The notes under the pieces: model-generated
Databases searched by the model: none
What the model was told of the DNA's origin: nothing
The model's input: only the letters and a program-made list of their open reading frames with translations
Shown: positions 17,569-25,831 of the stretch, piece by piece
Numbering within the stretch: the stretch's first letter is position 1
How the letters are laid out: every line of letters begins with the position of its first letter
Made by a program: the position numbers and the translations under genes
Source: Phaeodactylibacter sp.
Lineage (GTDB): Bacteria; Bacteroidota; Bacteroidia; Chitinophagales; Saprospiraceae
Direction of reading: 5' to 3'
NCBI GenBank assembly: GCA_024103175.1
Contig: JAGFJE010000565.1
Coordinates: 1-49,389, forward strand
DNA length: 49,389 nucleotides

Positions 17569-18690
17569 TCAGTCCGAATCACTCGGATTATCCACATAAG
17601 TGATCGCCACGCAGAGCACCGAGGGCATGTCCGTCTTGATGTTGACGATCTGTTTAGTGATCTCGTTATAGGCATTCACCACGATATCGTTATTCGTTTC
17701 GATAGCCCCGGACAAAGGCGGTTGCACCTGGCCCAGGGCTTCTTTTGCATTATCGAACTGGCTTTCGATCACCGCATTGAGGTTCTGCCCTTCTTTGGTG
17801 GCGTTCACCGCCTGCAGGTAGTCATCCAGGCCCGGGCCGTTGGCGCCGCTTTGTACATTGCGGCCGAGGAACAGGCCTTCCGAAGCATTCAGCGCTTCTG
17901 CGGCCAGCAGGAGGGAAATGCCGGAATAGAAGGCCTCCACTTTCTGGGGGAAGGTGATGCCCAGGGTAGTTACGCCGGAGGGAATCCCGATCTTATCCCT
18001 TTTGATAAACTCGTAGTGCTCGTTCAGGCTGTTGACCAGCAGGCTCAGCGCGGCGCCGGCGGCCGTGCCGGTGTTTTCGATAAAGGTTTCGCGGTAGCCA
18101 TCATCCTGCCAGCCTTTCAACACGGCCCGGCCGCGCTGTTCCATGTCTTCAACGATGGCCAGGAGATAACCCCGGTAGGCGGGCTGATCAGCGGCCAGCA
18201 GGCTGAGGATCAGCTCATCGGTCTCGGCAATACCATAGAGGAGGTAATCCAGGGCGGGAAACCCCTTATCGAAAGCATCCGGGTTATCCAGGCTGAAGTC
18301 TCCCGCCTGCACCTTTGCCTCAACTTCGTCGACATTCACCGGGAAGTTGTTGAAGCGGGAACGCAGCATCTGTTGTTCCGCCGGCCCGAATTCGAACTGG
18401 GCCACCCGCTGCCATTGAAGGTAGGCGCTCCGAAAGGCATCGCGCAGGCCTTCCAGTTCAGTAACGCCGGAGTTCTGATCAAAGGCTTCGGCTGCCTGGC
18501 GAAGGGTGAGCAATTCACCATTCAATGCCGTGTAGCCCGGAATGATGATGTTGTCGGCAACATTGGTAAACAGGCTTTTCTGATCGAAATCCGATTCACA
18601 GGGGTTTCCCCCAGAGTCCTCATTACAGGCGGGGAAAAGCAGGATACCCAATAAAAAGAACAATAGATAAAATTGGCGATTGGATAGCAT
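17569..18690 (-). CDS. Imelysin-like (peptidase M75 family) lipoprotein
   Basis: Predicted surface or periplasmic lipoprotein of the imelysin family, which in other bacteria is iron-regulated and linked to iron uptake; proteolysis is doubtful. The lipobox is LLFPAC with lipidated C22. Family blocks include LRDAFRSAYLQWQRVAQFEFGPAE, GFPALDYLLYG (the position of the GxHxxE motif, here with Pro and Asp in place of His and Glu, as in many Bacteroidota members), LVNSLNEHYEFIKRDKIGIPSG and AAEALNASEGLFLGRN. The 373-residue length is normal. It lies 225 bases downstream of the DUF4856 gene on the same strand, a pairing seen in other Bacteroidota. The TonB receptor that commonly accompanies the pair is not here. 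Confidence 0.9.
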   Translation of the reverse strand: MLSNRQFYLLFFLLGILLFPACNEDSGGNPCESDFDQKSLFTNVADNIIIPGYTALNGELLTLRQAAEAFDQNSGVTELEGLRDAFRSAYLQWQRVAQFEFGPAEQQMLRSRFNNFPVNVDEVEAKVQAGDFSLDNPDAFDKGFPALDYLLYGIAETDELILSLLAADQPAYRGYLLAIVEDMEQRGRAVLKGWQDDGYRETFIENTGTAAGAALSLLVNSLNEHYEFIKRDKIGIPSGVTTLGITFPQKVEAFYSGISLLLAAEALNASEGLFLGRNVQSGANGPGLDDYLQAVNATKEGQNLNAVIESQFDNAKEALGQVQPPLSGAIETNNDIVVNAYNEITKQIVNIKTDMPSVLCVAITYVDNPSDSD

Positions 18691-18818
18691 AAATATTTGA
18701 TTGTACTCAGGTTTAAGAACCTATCCGGGCGGGAACGCAGGGAGGGTTCTCAAACCTCGATGTAAAGATTTAATTATTTCTACCTACCACAAATCGAAGA
18801 AATTCCTCCCCCATCGGG

Positions 18819-18913
18819 GAGCCTGTCCCGGCGTGATGCCGGGAAGGTGCCGACTTGTCCGCCGAAGTATGACGAAGGCGGAAGGCGGAGAGCCTGCCCA
18901 GGCGCATGCCGGG
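18819..18913. repeat. Cluster of GC-rich palindromes with a 24/25-bp direct repeat
   Basis: Two near-identical units, 18819-18843 and 18890-18913, both start GAGCCTG and end ATGCCGGG. Between them lies a hairpin TCCGCC...GGCGGA (18858-18882). The cluster ends three bases from the DUF4856 stop codon and fills most of the gap to the imelysin gene. Confidence 0.7.
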
Positions 18914-18915
18914 GG

Positions 18916-20019
18916 CTAAAGATCCATCATCCTATCCTCCAGCCCCAGGCCTTTGCCCAGAAGCTCGCGCGCCTGCTGCAGCTCCGCTTGTTCCACCTCA
19001 TAGAGATTCATCTCAAAGAAATCCTCCGAACCGCCGCCGATGAGGCGAAGGGCCTGGTTGATTTCCTCCACCGTGAAGCTGCGCTCCGGGTTGAACTGCA
19101 GAGCATAGGTGAAAGCGATGGCTTCCGAAAGCGCGTGAGCACGAAGGGCCATATCGTCGAAATTATCCAGGGCGGAGTTGATATAGCTGATGGCCGTGGC
19201 GCCGGAGATAGTTTCCCAGTTGGCGCGCACCTCGGCAATGGCCTCGTCGCGAAGCTCCAGCCTGCCGGCGGAAATGGCCGCCCGGCCCTTCAGGAATCCA
19301 TCCATCATTTCCTGGTTGCAGGCCAGCATCGGATCGCGCCGGTTGGAGTAAACGCCCCAGAAAAATACCGGTTCCGTATCGGCGGGGAAAGTGCGGGGTA
19401 CCCCGTAGTAACCGAAAGCCTCGTCCCAATGGTGCTCCATGGCGGTGCCTTCTCCCGGTTCTACCGTGGTATTGTCGACATTCATCTTTTCATCACCGAA
19501 GTATACGGCAGTAGCCTGATAGTAGAAGCAGGCGCCCATCAGCCCTTTCTCGATCAGCTGGGCGTATTCCACACCGTTCTCATTCAACAGGTATTGCTTC
19601 GAGCCGTCGGCGCTGGCCACTACGCCGGCCTGGCCCGGGCTGCCGGCCACCGTAGAGGTGCTGGCCTGAGCGATGCCGTCCATCAGCTGATCGAACAGGC
19701 CTTGGTGGAATTCGAAGGTTTTGCCTTTCAATTGCTTGGACGCCTCGTAAGTACCCTGCCAGCCGGCATTGTCCGCATCATTGGCGTACATGGCCTTGAG
19801 GCGCTCCGCGTCGAGGGCAACCCCCGGGGTATTGGCGGTAGTAACGTAATTCTTTATTTCCAGAAGCATACCCAGGCGCTGGGTTTGCCCGTCGTAATTT
19901 ACATTTTCAAAATTGTAAGTATCCGGAATGGACAGGCTGTCCTCGTCCTCTTTATTGCAGGAAGAAAACGCCAGCACGAGGATGGCCGCCAGGAACAAGG
20001 TTAGTTTTGCAGATTTCAT
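18916..20019 (-). CDS. DUF4856 domain lipoprotein
   Basis: Lipoprotein with lipobox LAFSSC (C21), followed by a Bacteroidota-specific domain recognised as DUF4856: SIPDTYNFENVNYDGQTQRL at the start, GKTFEFHQGLFDQLMDGIAQ, a central MEHHWDEAFGYYGVPRTFP, and a C-terminal helical part with YALQFNPERSFTVEEINQAL. Length is 367 residues. Family knowledge: it is usually encoded beside imelysin-like proteins, as here, and the pair is thought to take part in iron acquisition; the molecular role is unknown. It is first in a probable two-gene operon, preceded by a strong promoter and three nested palindromes (20021-20074), one resembling a metal-responsive DtxR-type box. Confidence 0.88.
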   Translation of the reverse strand: MKSAKLTLFLAAILVLAFSSCNKEDEDSLSIPDTYNFENVNYDGQTQRLGMLLEIKNYVTTANTPGVALDAERLKAMYANDADNAGWQGTYEASKQLKGKTFEFHQGLFDQLMDGIAQASTSTVAGSPGQAGVVASADGSKQYLLNENGVEYAQLIEKGLMGACFYYQATAVYFGDEKMNVDNTTVEPGEGTAMEHHWDEAFGYYGVPRTFPADTEPVFFWGVYSNRRDPMLACNQEMMDGFLKGRAAISAGRLELRDEAIAEVRANWETISGATAISYINSALDNFDDMALRAHALSEAIAFTYALQFNPERSFTVEEINQALRLIGGGSEDFFEMNLYEVEQAELQQARELLGKGLGLEDRMMDL

Positions 20020-20020
20020 G

Positions 20021-20051
20021 TTAACTTAAAGTTAAATTAGATTAAGTCTAA
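20021..20051. promoter_or_regulatory. Two palindromes in the DUF4856 5' leader, one DtxR-box-like
   Basis: TTAACTTAAAGTTAA (20021-20035) is a perfect 15-base palindrome beginning two bases from the start codon. TTAGATTAAGTCTAA (20037-20051) is a palindrome with one mismatched pair and shares the TTAG...CTAA outline of DtxR/IdeR/MntR iron or manganese boxes. Both lie between the predicted start point and the ATG, where a bound repressor would block transcription or translation. Confidence 0.5.
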
Positions 20052-20054
20052 ATA

Positions 20055-20095
20055 ATTAGTTATGCAAAACTAATGTGCGGGCAGAAAAAAACCAA
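20055..20095 (-). promoter_or_regulatory. Bacteroidota-type promoter of the DUF4856-imelysin operon
   Basis: On the minus strand a perfect -7 element TAGTTTTG (20065-20072) is preceded by TTGG (20092-20095) with a 19-base spacer, fitting the Bacteroidota pattern. The -7 element is overlapped by a perfect 7-bp inverted repeat, ATTAGTT (20055-20061) and AACTAAT (20068-20074), a likely operator. Confidence 0.6.
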
Positions 20096-20346
20096 TACCG
20101 AAACTTTAGGGGGAGATACCCAAATTTGTGGCGGCATACCGAATGTTAGGTAGAAAAAGTGGAGTTTCTTCCTTGAATTCACTGAGAAGAATGCCCCAAT
20201 TTTAAAGGAAGAGGCTTTTGTCATTTTCCGGCCATAATCGGTTTTAAGGCTATCAGTATAGCGCTGGACAAAGCCGGAATGCGGAAGTCGGAACGCGGAA
20301 GCCGGCCCGTCCTCGTGCCTCGGCCGGGTAAAAAGTCGTGAGTAAC

Positions 20347-20425
20347 GAGATGACACCCTTTTTGCCCTTCAATCCTCGGGAATAGGCTTAATTGCCGGTG
20401 GCAGGGGCAAAAAGGATGTCACCTC
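20347..20425. repeat. 79-bp inverted repeat, 21-bp arms
   Basis: Arms 20347-20367 and 20405-20425 pair at 19 of 21 positions (core CCTTTTTGCCC / GGGCAAAAAGG). It sits upstream of the DUF4856 promoter and 45 bases downstream of the beta-propeller gene stop, so it may terminate that gene or be a small mobile palindrome. The remainder of 20096-20470 holds CGGAAG-type low-complexity sequence (around 20276-20305) and no gene. Confidence 0.7.
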
Positions 20426-20470
20426 GACCCTAAACACATACGATCAAGATGATCGCCGCCCTATTCCGCA

Positions 20471-23035
20471 TTACTGTTTCACAAAAGTCCGCACTTCCCG
20501 TACCCCCTGCCCGCTACCCTGAAAGCGCCCCTCCATCACATAAGCGTATACCCCGGCAGGCAGGTGGCCCAGGCGGGCTTCCAATTCATGTTTCCCCGCC
20601 GCAAAACGCCCCTGGCCCAGCGTGCTGAGGAGCTGGCCTTTTCCATTGAGTAACTGAACTTTCAGCTGAGCAGTTTTGGGCAGTTCAAAGGCAATGGTTG
20701 TCTGATCCTGCACCGGATTGGGATAGTTCTGGCGAAGTATCAGGCTGGCCGTCTCCTGTTCCCGGCTGGAAACAAGTTCCCGAAGATCCGTCTCATAAAC
20801 CCCAAGGCCATGGGTAACCGCCCGGATCTTGCGGTTCGAATGCGAGATCACCAGGTCGTAAACCATGACCGCCTCGGCCATATCTGTGGAGTAGGGTTCC
20901 CAGTTCTGCCCCCCGTCGAAGGAGGTATAAACCCCCAGGTCGTTGCCGGCATACATATCCGAAGGCTGATCGGGGTCGATGGCGATGGCATTGGTGGGCA
21001 GGTCGGGCAGGCCGTCATCGAAGGCGAACCAGCTATCGCCGCCATCCTCCGTTCGGTAAAGGTGGCGGCTTCCAAAGCCGGAGAAGGCCACAAAGACGAT
21101 ATCGTCATCTTCGGGATGGAAGACGATGTCCATGGGCACGCGGTCCGGAAGCCCGTTCATAGCTTCCCAGGATTGGCCTCCATTGGTACTGCGGTAGACT
21201 TTGGGCTCCGGGCCATTCAGCGGTGCGGTACCGACAAACATAATGTCGTTATCCTGGTGGGAAACGGCAATGGTGAGGATGGGGTTGCCATGCTGGGGGT
21301 CTACCGGAGTAGCCGAAGTGGGGGCCCAGGCGCCTCCCTCGTTAAACGAGCGGTGCAGGCGCTGAGCGCCGACGTAGATGATGTTTGGAAATTGCGGGTC
21401 CAGTATGAAGGGGCTGTTGAAGTTGCGGGCTTCGTTCTGGGCAGTGGGTGGCGCAATATAGGAAAAGTCCTGCCCGCCATTGTCCGACCGCATGATGTTG
21501 AGCCGTTGCCAGGAACCGTAGAGGATGTCGTTGTCCAGCGGGTTGATGGCGGAGCTCATGCCATCGCCACCGATCACGCGCACCCAGGCGTCATCGCCTA
21601 CGTAGATGGCCGTAGCGTTATCCTGCAGCCCTCCCATGGCCAGGCCCGGGTTGGTAGGCGAACAGGCGAAGGTGGCATAGAATTGTTGGGTCTGGTATCC
21701 GCCGTTACGCCCTTCCCAGTTTTCGCCGTTATCGCCGGAGTAGAAGATGCCGCCGTCGGTTGCCAGAAAGAGGGCGTTGTCGTCAAAGGGAGAATAATAG
21801 GTGGCATGAATATCGGCATGGACATAATTAGGAGGGCCTTCCGGGCCGCCAACCGGGGTCTGTCCGAAATCCCAGGCGTTCCAGAAGGACTTTTTCTGTA
21901 TGGAAAGGCCTCCGTTGGTTGATTTGTAAGTGTCGATCCCCGCCCAGATCACATTGTCCGGGTTGTCGGGTTTAATGGCCACGTCGTGGGAATACCAGCC
22001 CTGATAACTGGCCACGTTGGATGAATTGGCCAAAGCCCAGGTTGCTCCTCCGTCATCGGAGCGGAACAGGCCGATACCCACCTGGGAATTTGCCATGGAA
22101 ATATAAATGATATCCGGGTTGGAAGGGCTGATGGAGATCAGCGACCGGCCGGTGAAGGTATCGGGCAGATCATCCAGAAGGAAGAAGGTGTCGCCCCCGT
22201 CTTCCGATTTAAAAATGCCGGCGCCGGGGCTGTTGTGCCCACCGTGAGAGAGGAAGATGATATTGGTGTCAACGGGATGGATCTCAACATCCACGCCCAT
22301 GGGAAAATCGTGCGCCAGTTCCCAGTCCGCTCCCGCATTGTGTGACCGGAAAACGCCCTCGGTGGTTGCGGCAAAGACGGTATTGGGATTCTGTTCGTTG
22401 ACCACCACATCCCAGATGCCTTTCATTTCTTCATAACTCCAGTCGATGGATCTCTCCCAGGTTTGTCCGCCATCGGTGGTCTTGAGCAGGCCCGAGCCGT
22501 AGGAACCTCTGGTCAGGCGGTCGTATACCCCGGGCGCGGCAACTTCATAGTTGTAGACTTCTCCGGTACCCACATACATGACGTCCGGATTGGAAGGGTC
22601 GATGGCAATCGAACTAACGCCAATGACAGGGTGGCCCAGCGGTACGCGCTCCCATGCCTGCTCCCCTACCCCGGCGGTAGTGGATTTCCACAGGCCGCCG
22701 CCGGCAGAACCGGCATAAAGGATATTGGGGTCATCGGGGTGAAAGGCCAGGCAGAGGGTCCGGCCGCCGAAGTTTTTGGGGCCAAGGGCCTCCCATTCCG
22801 GGTTGGCGCCCCGGAAGCTGGCCGCCAGTTGCTGTTGCTCAAATGCCTGATGGAAGTTGCGCTGCCAGATCCGGCCCTGAGGGTAGGAGCGATAGAGGGC
22901 CCAGGCTTCCATGGCCAGGGCGGCGCCGCCTTTTTTGGGTTCTTGCCGGGGGGTATTTTGCTGGCAGGAAAAGAGCAAAAGGCAGAGCACGGCAGCCGAA
23001 AGGGCTACTGCGGCGGATTTCTTTATCATGTCCAA
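20471..23035 (-). CDS. BNR/sortilin-like beta-propeller protein with T9SS sorting domain
   Basis: Large exported protein (854 residues) built of two beta-propeller-like halves. About eleven Asp-box/BNR repeats are visible (for example KTTDGGQTWE, RSDDGGATWA, RSTNGGQSWEA, RTEDGGDSWFA, TSFDGGQNWEP), as in VPS10/sortilin-like and sialidase-like proteins. The C-terminal 90 residues form a type IX secretion sorting domain (LRQNYPNPVQDQTTIAFELP, then LPAGVYAYVM). The N-terminus ends its hydrophobic stretch in LLFSC (C24), which looks like a lipobox; the combination with a T9SS domain is unusual. Asp-box enzymes of the sialidase type need arginine-triad residues that I cannot confirm, so no enzyme activity is claimed. 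It is transcribed alone, divergent from the AT-rich gene at 23340. Confidence 0.88.
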   Translation of the reverse strand: MDMIKKSAAVALSAAVLCLLLFSCQQNTPRQEPKKGGAALAMEAWALYRSYPQGRIWQRNFHQAFEQQQLAASFRGANPEWEALGPKNFGGRTLCLAFHPDDPNILYAGSAGGGLWKSTTAGVGEQAWERVPLGHPVIGVSSIAIDPSNPDVMYVGTGEVYNYEVAAPGVYDRLTRGSYGSGLLKTTDGGQTWERSIDWSYEEMKGIWDVVVNEQNPNTVFAATTEGVFRSHNAGADWELAHDFPMGVDVEIHPVDTNIIFLSHGGHNSPGAGIFKSEDGGDTFFLLDDLPDTFTGRSLISISPSNPDIIYISMANSQVGIGLFRSDDGGATWALANSSNVASYQGWYSHDVAIKPDNPDNVIWAGIDTYKSTNGGLSIQKKSFWNAWDFGQTPVGGPEGPPNYVHADIHATYYSPFDDNALFLATDGGIFYSGDNGENWEGRNGGYQTQQFYATFACSPTNPGLAMGGLQDNATAIYVGDDAWVRVIGGDGMSSAINPLDNDILYGSWQRLNIMRSDNGGQDFSYIAPPTAQNEARNFNSPFILDPQFPNIIYVGAQRLHRSFNEGGAWAPTSATPVDPQHGNPILTIAVSHQDNDIMFVGTAPLNGPEPKVYRSTNGGQSWEAMNGLPDRVPMDIVFHPEDDDIVFVAFSGFGSRHLYRTEDGGDSWFAFDDGLPDLPTNAIAIDPDQPSDMYAGNDLGVYTSFDGGQNWEPYSTDMAEAVMVYDLVISHSNRKIRAVTHGLGVYETDLRELVSSREQETASLILRQNYPNPVQDQTTIAFELPKTAQLKVQLLNGKGQLLSTLGQGRFAAGKHELEARLGHLPAGVYAYVMEGRFQGSGQGVREVRTFVKQ

Positions 23036-23339
23036 AGGTTTTACAGTTTTAAAGCAGGCAGTACGTAAGCCAGGCTAAAGGTAAGCATTGATCGGTAAAA
23101 TGATGCGATGGGAATGCCGGAGCGACGGGAAATGTCGGATGGAAGGCGGGAAACTGAAAATGTTTTTCATTTTAAGAACAGGGGCCATGAACACGCCCTT
23201 GTTTGTCTCCATATTCAGCAAAATACAACAAGCAGGCAAATCTTTGGAACAAATGAAATAACATCTAAGGCTGTTTTGTAATTAAATTTATAGTGAATAT
23301 GAATATGATTCCTTCAACTCCCCCTTAAAACCTGTCAAC
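23036..23339. other. Divergent intergenic region
   Basis: No gene is recognised here. Base composition shifts from GC-rich to AT-rich toward the right. A small hairpin AAAATG-TTTTT-CATTTT occurs at 23157-23173. I found no well-spaced TTTG/TAnnTTTG promoter on either strand. Confidence 0.5.
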
Positions 23340-23906
23340 ATGAGACGATTAAAATTATTTTCAGGTCTGATCTTTCTTTGCTTCCTTTTTCTGGGAAGCG
23401 TAAACGGGCAAGAATATTACAAGTTTAAATTTACCTGTAGCGACGACTCAGGGACAACATCTTCTGACTGGATGGATGAACGAATATCTGATAAAATGAC
23501 TTTAGAAAACAGGATTTACTTATCTTGCCATAGCCTCACTTTGACACTATATCCAAATGATGGAGATTTTGAAACCAATAGCACGGTAGCCAAAAGAAAT
23601 ATGCATCTCTGGCGTGAATACGCGGTAATTGGAGATGATCCTAATGCACCAATTGTCTGGAGAGAAACCAGCGATTATGGCGAACCAGATGAAGTTCAAT
23701 ATGTTACAGATGCTCTCAGGCCAGGCAGTCCACGGAGATACATGAGTTTTGTTTGGAACTCTAGTTGGCATGATGGCTTTTGGTGCGTATTGTATAGATA
23801 TAGGGATTCTGATAAACGTTTTCGTGTTAAAGTGAGATATGTCGACCAGGAAGGACATGAGCACTGGTTCTATGGAATACCAGCACCTGCAATGGATGGA
23901 TACTAA
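23340..23906 (+). CDS. Hypothetical secreted protein in AT-rich island
   Basis: Not recognised. The ATG at 23340 begins a clear signal peptide (LFSGLIFLCFLFLGSVNGQ), leaving a mature protein of about 165 residues. The mature part is rich in Trp, Tyr and charged residues and contains two cysteines near the ends of the core (FTCSDD, YLSCHS) and one in DGFWCVLYRYRD; beta-structure is likely from the alternating pattern. Its GC content is clearly below that of its neighbours and codon choice is A/T-ending, suggesting recent transfer. No partner genes are adjacent. It is flanked on the right by palindromic repeats. The function is open; a small secreted or effector-like product is only a guess. 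Confidence 0.7.
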   Translation: MRRLKLFSGLIFLCFLFLGSVNGQEYYKFKFTCSDDSGTTSSDWMDERISDKMTLENRIYLSCHSLTLTLYPNDGDFETNSTVAKRNMHLWREYAVIGDDPNAPIVWRETSDYGEPDEVQYVTDALRPGSPRRYMSFVWNSSWHDGFWCVLYRYRDSDKRFRVKVRYVDQEGHEHWFYGIPAPAMDGY

Positions 23907-24118
23907 ATTATTACCAGTTGTGCTAGTCCAAGCGGCACGAAATAACGGAGGATGTTATGATACTGGAACCCTACATTTAAGGGCTGGCGAATTCTCCCGT
24001 TATTTATTTCGTTCTAGTCGCACTAATGCCTCCGGAACGAAATTCCGGGGCAGTTTTTAGCCCCGCTGCAAGCCGCGGGTGGTTATTGGTGACAACCAAA
24101 GGTTTAGGCTCCGAGCGA
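23907..24118. other. Gap with degenerate palindromes
   Basis: No gene is seen. It contains an imperfect inverted pair (CGAAATAACGG near 23939, with CCGTTATTTATTTCG near 23997), a GGAACGAAATTCC hairpin near 24034, GGGGC...GCCCC near 24049 and CCCCGCTGCAAGCCGCGGG at 24061-24079. Confidence 0.5.
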
Positions 24119-24260
24119 GTAACTTCTCAATAGGGTTTCACACAAGAGGCTATAACAAAATTATTACGCAACGGCGCGACGAATTTTATATCGAAAACCT
24201 CTTTTTTAATTGCAGATCGTTGCGCCGTTGTGTCGCCATGAGATGAATACTGAGAAGTTA
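24119..24260. repeat. 142-bp imperfect palindrome with 10-bp terminal inverted repeats
   Basis: Ends are TAACTTCTCA (24119-24128) and TGAGAAGTTA (24251-24260). Matching inner blocks (CGCAACGGCGC on the left; GCGCCGTTG on the right) lie at mirrored positions. There is no coding capacity. Each end begins or finishes with TA, compatible with TA target-site duplication as in IS630/Tc1-type non-autonomous elements. It lies 8 bases after the truB stop codon and may also act as its terminator. Confidence 0.6.
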
Positions 24261-24268
24261 CAGGCCTT

Positions 24269-25003
24269 TCACTTGCCTTCAACCCCAACCGGCGTCTCCT
24301 CCAAATACTCCACCAGATCGTCGAGCTCCCAGGCATCCTCGATGCGAAACTCCCCGATGCGGGTCCGCCGCAGGGCGGTGAGGTAGGCGCCGCTTCGCAC
24401 GGCCTTACCGAAATCGTGGGCCAGCGAGCGGATGTAGGTGCCCTTGCTGCAGCGCACCCGGAAGTCCACATCCGGCAGCTCGACGCGGGTGAGGGTAAAT
24501 TCGTGGATGGTGACCGGGCGGGGTTCCACCTCCACTTTTTCGCCCTTGCGGGCCTTCTTGTAAAGGGGCTGCCCGTCCACTTTGATGGCGCTGAAAATAG
24601 GCGGCACCTGTTCTATATCGCCCACAAACTGCCGCCGGGCCTGTTCCAGTAATTCAGGAGTGATGTGGTTGACGGGAAAATATTCCTCCACCTCGCATTC
24701 GGCATCGAAAGAAGGGGTGGTGGCGCCCAGGCGCAGCGTGCCGGTATATTCTTTGGGAAGCCCCTGGTATTCCGCCAGTTTTTTGGTGAACTTGCCCGTG
24801 CAGATGATCAGCAGGCCGGTGGCCATGGGGTCCAGCGTACCGGCATGGCCGACCTTGATCTTTTTCACCTTCAACCGGTGTTTGAGCTTATAACGGATCT
24901 TATTCACTACGTCGAAAGAAGTCCAGCCCTGAGGCTTGTCAACCAGAAGCGTGGCTCCTCCCAGGAAGTCGTATCGCGGAAGAGGGTTGTCTTCAGCATT
25001 CAT
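24269..25003 (-). CDS. truB: tRNA pseudouridine(55) synthase TruB
   Basis: Converts U55 in the T-loop of tRNAs to pseudouridine. The 244-residue protein is full length for the short bacterial TruB type. It shows LLVDKPQGWTSFDVV, the catalytic block VGHAGTLDPMATGLLI with the nucleophile D58, PPIFSAIKVDGQPLYKKAR and the RCSKGTYIRSLAHDFG motif. It is the last gene of the ftsX-DUF3098-uppP-truB run, 30 bases after uppP. This gene order is conserved in many Bacteroidota, and co-transcription is likely. Confidence 0.97.
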   Translation of the reverse strand: MNAEDNPLPRYDFLGGATLLVDKPQGWTSFDVVNKIRYKLKHRLKVKKIKVGHAGTLDPMATGLLIICTGKFTKKLAEYQGLPKEYTGTLRLGATTPSFDAECEVEEYFPVNHITPELLEQARRQFVGDIEQVPPIFSAIKVDGQPLYKKARKGEKVEVEPRPVTIHEFTLTRVELPDVDFRVRCSKGTYIRSLAHDFGKAVRSGAYLTALRRTRIGEFRIEDAWELDDLVEYLEETPVGVEGK

Positions 25004-25033
25004 TACATTGATGTTTGGCGATGTGGATTTCTG

Positions 25034-25831
25034 TTAACCGAAAACGTAAGAGGCAATCGCAATAGCCGCAATGATAAAACAATATAAAGAAAAATAAGCC
25101 AACTTGCTATTTTTTACCAGCTTTATCATCCACAGGCAGGCCAGCGCGCCGGTAAAAAAGGCCGCGGTAAAACCGACGGCCAGGGGCAGGAAGCCGATCT
25201 TGGACTGGGCGAGTTCCCCACTCAGCAGGTCCATGGCCATTTTCCCGAGGATGAGGGGTACGACCATCAGGAAGGAGAAGCGGGCGGACCGTTCCCGGTC
25301 GATGCCCAGCATGACGGAAGTAGAGATGGTGGCGCCCGACCGGGAAATGCCGGGAAGAATAGCTATAGCCTGGGCAATACCGATGATCAGGGCGTTGTAG
25401 TAGCTCACCTTTTTATTGGTCAGGCGGGCCCGGTCGGCCAGAAAGAGCAGCAGGCCGGTGATGACCAGCATCATACCCACCAGCAGGATCTGGCGGTCAA
25501 ACAACGACTCGAGGTAGTCTTCCAGCAGCAAACCCACGGCTGCGGCCGGCAACATAGACACGATGATCTTCAGGGAAAACTGGGTTTCCTCATTCCACTT
25601 AAACTGGAACAGGCCCCTGAAAATATCAATCACGTCTTTCCGAAAAATGACAAGAGTGCTCAGTGCCGTAGCGGCGTGCAAGGTTACTGTCATCAACAGG
25701 CTTTCTTCAGCCAGTGAAGTATCCCCCAGATAGTACTTCGCCAGTTCGAGGTGGCCGCTGCTGCTCACCGGCAGGAATTCCGTCAGCCCCTGTATCACTC
25801 CCAGGATAGCTGCTCTCAGTATATCATTCAT
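25034..25831 (-). CDS. uppP: Undecaprenyl-diphosphatase UppP (BacA)
   Basis: Inner-membrane phosphatase that recycles undecaprenyl diphosphate to the monophosphate carrier for cell-wall and surface polysaccharide synthesis; its activity also gives bacitracin tolerance. The 265 residues have multiple membrane helices and both family signatures: LTEFLPVSSSGHLEL (E18, with the PVSSSGH loop at 21-27) and PGISRSGATIS (R164). The start codon abuts the DUF3098 stop with no spacing, indicating tight translational coupling. Confidence 0.97.
   Translation of the reverse strand: MNDILRAAILGVIQGLTEFLPVSSSGHLELAKYYLGDTSLAEESLLMTVTLHAATALSTLVIFRKDVIDIFRGLFQFKWNEETQFSLKIIVSMLPAAAVGLLLEDYLESLFDRQILLVGMMLVITGLLLFLADRARLTNKKVSYYNALIIGIAQAIAILPGISRSGATISTSVMLGIDRERSARFSFLMVVPLILGKMAMDLLSGELAQSKIGFLPLAVGFTAAFFTGALACLWMIKLVKNSKLAYFSLYCFIIAAIAIASYVFG

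Noticed and set aside
20037..20051. Fur box as an explanation for the palindrome before the DUF4856 gene
   Set aside because: The sequence lacks the GATAAT-type hexamers of Fur sites; the TTAG...CTAA outline fits the DtxR/MntR type better, though this is unproven.
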